Positions 1 to 5,209 of a stretch of 7,964 bases of DNA are shown here, in pieces (positions within the stretch are counted from its first letter, which is position 1; every line of letters starts with the position of its first letter). The notes below the pieces were generated by a model, which saw only the letters and a program-made list of their open reading frames with translations, had not been told where the DNA came from and made no database searches. The position numbers and the translations under genes were made by a program. The stretch is from Verrucomicrobiota bacterium (GTDB lineage: Bacteria; Verrucomicrobiota; Verrucomicrobiia; Verrucomicrobiales; DEV007), in the NCBI GenBank assembly GCA_027618625.1, contig JAQCER010000112.1:1-7964 (forward strand). The letters run 5' to 3'.

Positions 1-205
1 TCAGCGACAGATCTTTTAGGACATTGTAAGGGCCACCTCCATTGCTCATCGATTCCGATAGAATGGATGCCAGCATTTCCTGCTCCGGGTAGTGGTCGAC
101 CACTTTAACGTGGTCGACGATAAAATTGCCACCGGCCAGGATGCCGTTGCGTTCAGGAGGTTCAGTTTCCTCCGGTTTCGGTGCCTTTTTCTTCTTAGCA
201 GCCAT
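1..205 (-). CDS. PfkB-family carbohydrate kinase, N-terminal part (runs off left edge)
   Basis: Only the first 68 codons are present; the gene continues beyond base 1. The product begins with a short lysine/proline/glutamate-rich tail (MAAKKKKAPKPEE) and then enters a ribokinase-like fold at about residue 21. Recognisable pieces are GGNFIVDHVK at residues 25-34, corresponding to the first strand and substrate-binding Asp of PfkB sugar kinases, and SNGGGPYNVLKDL at residues 54-66, corresponding to the conserved glycine-rich sugar-binding stretch. PfkB enzymes phosphorylate sugars or nucleosides with ATP in the cytoplasm; the substrate cannot be told because the catalytic and anion-hole region is outside the window. 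The ATG at 205-203 lies 38 bp after the oxidoreductase stop, consistent with one leftward transcript. No clear Shine-Dalgarno sequence precedes it (a weak CAGG lies about 13 nt upstream). Family assignment is fairly firm; substrate is unknown. Confidence 0.82.
   Translation of the reverse strand, partial: MAAKKKKAPKPEETEPPERNGILAGGNFIVDHVKVVDHYPEQEMLASILSESMSNGGGPYNVLKDLSL
95..118. repeat. Perfect 9-bp inverted repeat inside the kinase gene
   Basis: The arms GTCGACCAC (95-103) and GTGGTCGAC (110-118) are exact reverse complements separated by six bases (TTTAAC on the + strand). The same GTGGTCGAC also occurs at 92-100, so the left side forms an overlapping 12-bp palindrome (GTGGTCGACCAC, 92-103) and a direct repeat with the right arm. 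It falls in kinase codons 30-38, which read VDHVKVVDH, so it may simply reflect the repeated Val-Asp-His peptide. In mRNA it would form a strong stem about 90 nt downstream of the start codon. No T-run follows, so it is not an intrinsic terminator. Confidence 0.6.
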
Positions 206-243
206 GAGTAAGATTTACCTGAGGAGTTCTGGCACAGCTGCCA

Positions 244-1374
244 TCAAATGGAAATAGCAGAATGCGATTCCTGCGATCTGAGTGCGGCATCGAAGACTCG
301 ATGGCTCATCAGTGCTTCCCGTGGCGTGACACAGGTGAATTTATCGGATGCAAGGCCTTCACGCTCAGATAGAAATGCACACCACATCTGCTGGATGACA
401 TCCGGGAATCCGGGCTCGAAAATGCCTCCGGTGATCGTCGGGTAGGGAGTCTGGAATCCCATGTCGGTTCTGTCCCAGAACTGTCCGGCAGCATCCCGGC
501 GAAACGTCCAGAGGGTTTTCGGCTCTTTTGTTGAATAGCGCACACCGCCATCGGTGCCGAGGACTTCGAAGAACCAGGTGTCGGTTTCCCCCGGTGCGAG
601 GCGCTTCATTTCCCATTGCATGCGGAAGGGCTCGCTGCCACTCGGCTCCACCCAGAGTTGCAGAGTTGCATTGTCCCAGGTGTCACACGCCACGCCGCGT
701 CGTTCAGCGTAGCCTTTCTGCAGTTGGGCATAGACGCGCGACGGCGTCCATCCAAGGCGAAGCGGCAAGTGGGCCACGTGCATTCCAAGATCGCCCATTA
801 CACCAATCTCACCGCACGTGTTGCTCATGCGTTTCCAGTTGGCTGCTTTGTCAGGATCCAGGTCACTGCTGTGCAGGAAGCCAGCGCGAACTTCAAGGAT
901 GCGCCCAAAACGGCTGGTATCCTGTGCGATTTGAAACGCACGTGCGGCTCCAGGAAAAAACGGAAACTCAGAGCTGCAGCGACAGAATTGGCCAGTGCTG
1001 TCGACGCTTGCCACAATTTTTTCAGCGGCAGCGAGATTGAGTCCGAACGGCTTTTCTGCCAGCAGGTCTTTTCCTGCTTCAAGTGTGTCGATGTAGAGTT
1101 GCTCGTGCAGGTTGTGCGGCACGGCGACGTAGACGACGTCGACATCGCTGGATGCCAGCAGTTCCTTGTAGTCAGCAGTGAGGAGCTTCGCCGAAGGAAT
1201 GCGCTCAAACCACTTGAGCGTGTCCGGATTCAGATCCGCAACTGCGGTCAATTGTGGCGTGACCGGCGCGTCGGTAAGTGCGCACCAGCGGGCAAAGGCG
1301 CTGGCAACTTCGCGCCCCATGAGGCCGCCTCCGATGATTCCAACATTGACCGTTTTTGGGTTTGCTTCGGGCAT
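244..1374 (-). CDS. Gfo/Idh/MocA-family NAD(P)-dependent oxidoreductase
   Basis: The product is 376 residues from the start chosen here. An N-terminal Rossmann domain is clear: VNVGIIGGGLMGRE at residues 9-22 carries the GxGxxG-type dinucleotide motif, YVAVPHNLHEQ at 82-92 is the typical strand after the cofactor site, and AEKPFG at 106-111 holds the family's EKP motif with its active-site lysine. The C-terminal half carries GEIGVMGDLGMHVAHL (188-203), matching the D-x-G-x-H substrate-site motif. Such enzymes oxidise or reduce hydroxyl groups of sugars, inositols and nucleotide sugars in the cytoplasm; the substrate is not evident here. An upstream ATG at 1422 would add 16 residues and overlap dapL by 31 bp. 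I prefer 1374 because the extra residues do not look like the fold and the Rossmann strand normally starts within about ten residues. Upstream of 1422 there is a GAGGAAG very close to the ATG, so the longer form is not excluded. Spacing to dapL is 17 bp and to the kinase 38 bp, suggesting one operon. Confidence 0.88.
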   Translation of the reverse strand: MPEANPKTVNVGIIGGGLMGREVASAFARWCALTDAPVTPQLTAVADLNPDTLKWFERIPSAKLLTADYKELLASSDVDVVYVAVPHNLHEQLYIDTLEAGKDLLAEKPFGLNLAAAEKIVASVDSTGQFCRCSSEFPFFPGAARAFQIAQDTSRFGRILEVRAGFLHSSDLDPDKAANWKRMSNTCGEIGVMGDLGMHVAHLPLRLGWTPSRVYAQLQKGYAERRGVACDTWDNATLQLWVEPSGSEPFRMQWEMKRLAPGETDTWFFEVLGTDGGVRYSTKEPKTLWTFRRDAAGQFWDRTDMGFQTPYPTITGGIFEPGFPDVIQQMWCAFLSEREGLASDKFTCVTPREALMSHRVFDAALRSQESHSAISI

Positions 1375-1391
1375 AAGGGAAGGAAAAAGGG

Positions 1392-2630
1392 TTACCAAGT
1401 GAGTGCTTTCATCCGTCGGCATACTTCCTCGACGTTGGCCCTGCTGTTAAAGGCTGAAATGCGGAAATAGCCTTCGCCTGCTGCACCAAATCCAGCACCG
1501 GGAGTGATGACCACATTGGCCTGCTCCAGCATCTTGTCGAACATTTCCCAGCTGCTCACGCCCGCCGGGCAACGCACCCAGACATAAGGAGCATTCTCAC
1601 CGCCGAATACTTCGAGATTCAGTTCGATAGCGGCTTCGCGAAGCAGCTTGGCATTCCCCATGTAGTGGGCAATCAATTCATCAACCTGCGCCTTCCCATC
1701 ATCGGAGAACAGCGCCTCAGCGCCACGCTGGACGATGTAGCTGACGCCATTGAACTTGGTGCTCTGCCTGCGCGACCAGAGCGGGTGCAGTGGTTTCTGC
1801 TCGCCACTTTGTGTAGATGCCATCAGTGACTTCGGCACCACGGTGAATGCGCAACGCACTCCCGTAAAGCCGCCATGTTTCGAGAAACTGCGGAATTCGA
1901 TACAGCAGTCGCGCGCGCCTTCCATTTCATAGATTGAGCGCGGGATGGCCGGGTCGGACACGAACGCCTCGTAGGCGGCGTCGAAAAGGATGATGGCATT
2001 GTTCGCCTTGGCATAGTTCACCCAGGCCGAGAGTTGCTCTCGCGTTGCGGTCGCTCCGGTGGGATTGTTAGGGTAGCAGAGGTAGATCAGGTCCACTTTC
2101 TGCTCCGGAATCTCGGGGACAAATTGGTTCTCTGCGGTGCACGGCAGGTAAACGATTCCCGCAAAAGCACCAGAATCGTCGGCATCTCCCGTGTTTCCAG
2201 CCATCACGTTGGTGTCAACGTAAACGGGATAGACAGGGTCGGTGATCGCCAGGGTATTGCCGGATCCGAAGATGTCGAGAATGTTCCCGGTGTCGCACTT
2301 CGAGCCATCAGAGATAAAAACCTCATCAGCACTGACGTCGATGTTCCGGTCGGTATAAAAATTCCTGGTGATGGCATCGCGGAGGAATGGGTAGCCTTGC
2401 TCGGGCCCGTAACCGCGGAAGGAATTGCGGTCGCCCAACTCGTCAACGGCCTTGTGCATCGCGTCACGCGCCGCCTGCGGCAGGGCCTCCGTCACATCGC
2501 CGATTCCACAGCGGATAACACGGGCTGCTGCCTCGGCGTTCGCCTCAGTAAACGCATTCACGCGTCGACCAATTTCGGGAAACAGGTAGCCAGCCTTCAG
2601 CTTCAGGTAGTTTTCGTTCAAATAAGCCAT
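1392..2630 (-). CDS. dapL: LL-diaminopimelate aminotransferase
   Basis: DapL converts L-tetrahydrodipicolinate and glutamate directly to LL-diaminopimelate and 2-oxoglutarate (PLP-dependent, cytoplasmic), bypassing the acyl DapD/DapC/DapE steps of lysine and peptidoglycan synthesis. The 412-residue length fits the family. Diagnostic stretches are [20 protein letters not shown] at residues 5-24, the [15 protein letters not shown] cofactor-loop region at 73-87, FISDGSKCD at 105-113, YPNNPTGA at 186-193, DAAYEAF at 217-223, the Schiff-base lysine in [10 protein letters not shown] (K251), and [20 protein letters not shown] at 284-303. Arg390 in YFRISAF is the expected carboxylate-binding arginine. 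The residue after the PLP lysine is His; this position varies among DapL proteins. The start is ATG 2630 (MAYLNENY); ATG at 2639 would add MGI. The open frame extends to 2780, but those residues are unlike the family and would overrun the divergent neighbour. It is the first gene of the leftward set. Confidence 0.95.
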   Translation of the reverse strand: MAYLNENYLKLKAGYLFPEIGRRVNAFTEANAEAAARVIRCGIGDVTEALPQAARDAMHKAVDELGDRNSFRGYGPEQGYPFLRDAITRNFYTDRNIDVSADEVFISDGSKCDTGNILDIFGSGNTLAITDPVYPVYVDTNVMAGNTGDADDSGAFAGIVYLPCTAENQFVPEIPEQKVDLIYLCYPNNPTGATATREQLSAWVNYAKANNAIILFDAAYEAFVSDPAIPRSIYEMEGARDCCIEFRSFSKHGGFTGVRCAFTVVPKSLMASTQSGEQKPLHPLWSRRQSTKFNGVSYIVQRGAEALFSDDGKAQVDELIAHYMGNAKLLREAAIELNLEVFGGENAPYVWVRCPAGVSSWEMFDKMLEQANVVITPGAGFGAAGEGYFRISAFNSRANVEEVCRRMKALTW

Positions 2631-2742
2631 GATCCCCATTCTGTAGCGTGAATCGTCAGAAAGAACAGTGGAAAATCCGGTGCCGATCGGGGGCAAAAGC
2701 TCAGTTGCCGAATTCGTAGTAAAGAACCATGCTCTCCGCCAT
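2631..2742. promoter_or_regulatory. Divergent intergenic region between dapL and the sugar aminotransferase
   Basis: These 112 bp separate two genes transcribed away from each other, so promoters for both should lie here by position. I could not identify a convincing sigma-70 pair. For the rightward gene, TTGCCG at 2705-2710 with 17 bp to CATGCT at 2728-2733 is a poor match, and it would place the transcript start only a few bases before the ATG. For the leftward gene nothing better than isolated half-matches was seen. No clear operator dyad was found. Confidence 0.35.
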
Positions 2743-3846
2743 ATGGAGTTCATCGACCTCAAAGCCCAACAAGCACGCATTCGACCGGAAATTGACCGGC
2801 GAATTGCGACCGTTCTGAGTCATGGCCGCTACGTCCTTGGCCCGGAGGTCAAAGAACTCGAAGACCGGCTGTGTGAATATGTGGGCGTCAAGCACTGCAT
2901 CGGCGTTGCCAGTGGCACCGATTCATTGCTGATCGCGCTCATGGCACTGGGAATTGGCCCCGGGGATGAAGTGATCACGGTTCCCTACACCTGGATTTCC
3001 ACCGCTGAAGTGATCTCCCTGCTGGGAGCAACGCCGGTTTTTGTCGATGTGGAAGCAGATACCTGGAATATGGATCCGGACAAGGTCGAGGCGGCGATCA
3101 CTGAACGCACGAAGGCCCTCATGCCCGTCGGCATTTTCGGCCAGACTGCAAATATGACGGCGATCAATGAAATCGCTGCAAGGCAAGGTAATCTCCCGGT
3201 GATCGAGGACGCTGCGCAGTCGTTTGGGGCAACCCACCATGGCAAGAAATCTTGCGCGCTGTCGACGATTGGCAGTACCTCGTTTTTCCCATCGAAACCG
3301 CTCGGTGGTTACGGAGATGGCGGCGCTTTATTCACCGACGACGACGACCTCGCCGAAGCGATGCGCCAGATTCGCGTCCACGGCCAGGCGAAGAAACATT
3401 ACCACCCGATTCTGGGGATCAATGGGCGCCTGGACACACTGCAGGCCGCCATTATCCTGCCCAAATTGGACATCTTCGACGATGAAATCGCCAGGCGGCA
3501 ATCGGTCGCCGCAGCCTACGCTTCAAGGCTCAGCGGGATGCCGTTCGATTTGCCTCGGGTGGGCGAGGGAAACACATCAGTCTACGCTCAGTACACCATT
3601 CTCGCAGACGCTCCGGCAGAGTTGGCTAGTGCTTTGCAAGAGAAAGGCGTGCCGTCTGTGAGCTACTATTCCGTGCCGCTTCACCTCCAGCCAGTTTTTG
3701 CGGGCCTCGGTTACAAAGAAGGCGACTTTCCCGTTTCGGAGAGCGTGTCTGCCCGAGGCCTGAGCTTGCCGATGAATCCGTACCTAAGTGATGCTGAAGT
3801 AGAGCAAGTCTGCTCGGCATTCGAAGGCGCAGTGGCGAGTGCGTAA
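2743..3846 (+). CDS. DegT/DnrJ/EryC1/StrS-family sugar aminotransferase (WbpE-like)
   Basis: The product is 367 residues, a normal length for PLP-dependent nucleotide-sugar aminotransferases, which convert a keto-sugar nucleotide plus glutamate into an amino sugar in the cytoplasm. Landmarks are [18 protein letters not shown] at residues 1-18, [10 protein letters not shown] (31-40), [20 protein letters not shown] (55-74) with the SGTD phosphate-binding residues, YTWISTAEV (82-90), the cofactor-ring motif EDAAQSFGA (155-163, D156 and Q159), and [15 protein letters not shown] (181-195) with Schiff-base lysine K185. The opening resembles WbpE/WlbA-pathway enzymes that aminate UDP-3-keto-GlcNAc uronate, but I cannot settle the substrate, and the usual partner genes are not adjacent. 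The open frame begins at 2668 with a GTG; ATG 2743 is preferred because it matches the family's N-terminus. No Shine-Dalgarno sequence is visible before it. It is divergent from dapL and converges on the metallopeptidase gene with 29 bp between stops. Confidence 0.92.
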   Translation: MEFIDLKAQQARIRPEIDRRIATVLSHGRYVLGPEVKELEDRLCEYVGVKHCIGVASGTDSLLIALMALGIGPGDEVITVPYTWISTAEVISLLGATPVFVDVEADTWNMDPDKVEAAITERTKALMPVGIFGQTANMTAINEIAARQGNLPVIEDAAQSFGATHHGKKSCALSTIGSTSFFPSKPLGGYGDGGALFTDDDDLAEAMRQIRVHGQAKKHYHPILGINGRLDTLQAAIILPKLDIFDDEIARRQSVAAAYASRLSGMPFDLPRVGEGNTSVYAQYTILADAPAELASALQEKGVPSVSYYSVPLHLQPVFAGLGYKEGDFPVSESVSARGLSLPMNPYLSDAEVEQVCSAFEGAVASA

Positions 3847-3875
3847 GCCAAAGAGAGGCTGACTCCGATCCGCCA

Positions 3876-4568
3876 CTACTCCCAAATCTCTTTCAGCAAA
3901 TCGTGAAACGTGGGGTCGTGCTCCTTGAGCTCGGCTCTTACGAATGGATAGAAATCGTTGCGGTAAAAGTAAGCCTCCGTTCCTTCGGCGAAGAATTCCT
4001 TGTGATTGCTCAGCCCGTAGTGCTGCACGGTTTCTCCGGTGTAGAGCAGCACTTTTTCATAGATTCCAGCATCGGCGGATCGTTTGAACGCTTCGATGAT
4101 TTTCGGATGATCGAAGCTGAGAACTTGATCGTGGTAAGCGTGCGCAAGCTCGTGAAGGATAACCGCAGGGTGCTTCAGCAATTGGTCCCGCGACAGCAAT
4201 TCACGAGCAACGGGGATGTGAACTTTCTTCACCAGGCGCGGGTCATGCCCGTTTCCACGTAGCCATAGGACGCTCGGATGATACTGCATCGACTTCAACA
4301 CTGGATGCTCGTGCTCGATCCAAATCTCGAGTTTCTGCATCTGTTCGAGCAATGCGACCCGCTCCAGGTGATTCGCCAGCATCTTCAGTGCCTTGCCGCC
4401 AGATTCGGCGTGCTCTCCGCTGAGAAGCGCCGGATCAACATGCACAGTCCAGCCCTCGATCTGCTGCTGCACCGGTTCGAACCGAACGGGTTCCGCAGGC
4501 AGTGTCGAAACGTTCAGCGCGGCGAAAATTCCAAGAGCGAGTAATGCTATTTTCTTCATTATGATCAT
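3876..4568 (-). CDS. Secreted zinc metallopeptidase, anthrax-lethal-factor-like (ATLF-type)
   Basis: The product is 230 residues. It opens with a signal peptide: Lys-Lys followed by a hydrophobic run (MKKIALLALGIFAALNV), with a likely cleavage near residue 25 (TLPA/EP) and no lipobox cysteine, so export to the periplasm or outside is predicted. The catalytic motif is HELAHAYHDQ with H139, E140 and H143; the third zinc ligand is probably a glutamate in EFFAEGTEAYF (191-201). Supporting family blocks are YHPSVLWLRGNG (96-107), VHIPVARELL (116-125) and RNDFYPFVRAEL (203-214). I recognise this layout from small single-domain relatives of the anthrax lethal factor catalytic fold that are common in Planctomycetes and Verrucomicrobia and whose substrates are unknown. 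The start at 4568 lies 2 bp after the flavin reductase stop (TAACGATG), suggesting translational coupling; ATG 4559 (MKKIAL) is an equally possible start. No Shine-Dalgarno sequence is seen. Confidence 0.85.
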   Translation of the reverse strand: MIIMKKIALLALGIFAALNVSTLPAEPVRFEPVQQQIEGWTVHVDPALLSGEHAESGGKALKMLANHLERVALLEQMQKLEIWIEHEHPVLKSMQYHPSVLWLRGNGHDPRLVKKVHIPVARELLSRDQLLKHPAVILHELAHAYHDQVLSFDHPKIIEAFKRSADAGIYEKVLLYTGETVQHYGLSNHKEFFAEGTEAYFYRNDFYPFVRAELKEHDPTFHDLLKEIWE

Positions 4569-4570
4569 CG

Positions 4571-5053
4571 TTAGTAGCCGAATCCATTAGCGCGAATCCG
4601 TATCATGGGTTCATCTTTTTCTTGAGTGACAGGCATCCCGCCATCGATCACTTCACACAGGTAAATCGTGTGATCTCCAGCAGGCATTTGATTCCGAAGT
4701 TCGCAGGCGAGGAATGCGAGAGCACCTGACAACTGCGGGATTCCATGCTGGTTCTGTGCGAGTGAAAGCCCTGCAAATGGATCCGCATCGCCGCTGCTGA
4801 CGAATGGCTTCAGCAAAGCGCCACCGTTCGATTTTCCCAACACGTTTAGTCCCAATTTGCCGCCATCGACCAGCGCCTTTGCAAGCCTGCGATCGGGGCC
4901 GATTGCAATGGTGATCATCGGGGGCTCAAAGCCGGCTTGCTCGACGAAGCTGCAGAGCATACCCACCGGGTTGCCGCCCGAGTCGGCTGCTGTGGCAATG
5001 TAGAGGCCGCTCGCAATTTTGCCGAGCGCTGGAGCGACTTTTTCCTGATCCAT
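4571..5053 (-). CDS. Flavin reductase-like protein (FMN-binding split barrel)
   Basis: The product is 160 residues, the usual size of single-domain flavin reductases that bind FMN or FAD and reduce it with NAD(P)H, or act as flavoprotein oxidoreductase modules in the cytoplasm. Recognisable stretches are APALGKIASGLYIATA at residues 7-22, GMLCSFVEQAGFEPPMITIA at 31-50 (flavin phosphate and ring-binding region of the split barrel), LGLNVLG at 67-73, AFLACEL at 113-119, GDHTIYLCEV at 126-135 (the conserved Gly-Asp-His) and the terminal RANGFGY. The GLYIATA and SFVEQAGFEPP pieces recall the reductase module fused to some flavodiiron proteins, but here it stands alone. ATG 5053 was chosen because the fold begins at once after it and GAAGG lies just upstream. 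The frame stays open to 5239, which would run into dnaE, and those residues look non-coding. It is the first gene of a two-gene leftward unit with the metallopeptidase. Confidence 0.85.
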   Translation of the reverse strand: MDQEKVAPALGKIASGLYIATAADSGGNPVGMLCSFVEQAGFEPPMITIAIGPDRRLAKALVDGGKLGLNVLGKSNGGALLKPFVSSGDADPFAGLSLAQNQHGIPQLSGALAFLACELRNQMPAGDHTIYLCEVIDGGMPVTQEKDEPMIRIRANGFGY

Positions 5054-5209
5054 GTGCCTTCGCCTAACACTCTTCATGACCAGAGGCAAGCTACCATGCC
5101 GGTAGAATGGAAGAAGTTGGAGCACGGAGGCAGCGTAAATCTTGACCATGCCACGGCTCTGCTGTTTGCTCGAAAGTTCGGAGTTCCAATCCGCCTCCAC
5201 TCGCTCAAT
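5054..5209. other. Divergent intergenic region between flavin reductase and dnaE
   Basis: This 156-bp non-coding stretch lies between two genes transcribed away from each other and should hold both promoters. A small dyad, CTACC (5091-5095) and GGTAG (5101-5105) around ATGCC, sits about 40 bp upstream of the flavin reductase start and could be an operator half-site pair, but it is short enough to be chance. No other structure was recognised. The reductase reading frame stays open through this stretch but carries no recognisable domain. Confidence 0.5.
5142..5170 (+). promoter_or_regulatory. Candidate sigma-70-type promoter for dnaE
   Basis: TTGACC at 5142-5147 matches five of six bases of the -35 consensus. 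With a 17-bp spacer the -10 hexamer is TTTGCT (5165-5170), only three of six. If used, it would give a leader of roughly 30 nt before the dnaE ATG at 5210. Position and -35 support it; the poor -10 means this is a weak call. Confidence 0.25.

Noticed and set aside
230..243. TGGCA-CAGC-TGCCA hairpin just after the oxidoreductase stop
   Set aside because: It has a 5-bp stem with no T-tract on the transcript side; it is too weak for a terminator and likely chance.
616..1470. 284-codon open frame on the + strand opposite the oxidoreductase
   Set aside because: It is fully antisense to a clear Gfo/Idh/MocA gene, its translation has no recognisable domain, and it would run into dapL. It is a by-product of codon bias.
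1870..1890. His after the PLP lysine in DapL ([10 protein letters not shown])
   Set aside because: This position differs between known DapL proteins, so it is not evidence of altered function. The lysine itself and surrounding motifs are intact.
2034..2651. 205-codon open frame on the + strand opposite dapL
   Set aside because: It is antisense to strongly conserved DapL motifs, and its translation resembles no family I know.
2631..2780. N-terminal extension of DapL to 462 residues
   Set aside because: The extra 50 residues are unlike DapL and overlap the divergent aminotransferase start. The family begins at [12 protein letters not shown] sequence.
3850..3893. AAAGAGA (3850-3856) and TCTCTTT (3887-3893) as a possible terminator between the convergent genes
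   Set aside because: The arms are only 7 bp with a 30-base loop, one arm lies inside the metallopeptidase coding region, and there is no GC-rich stem with a T-run.
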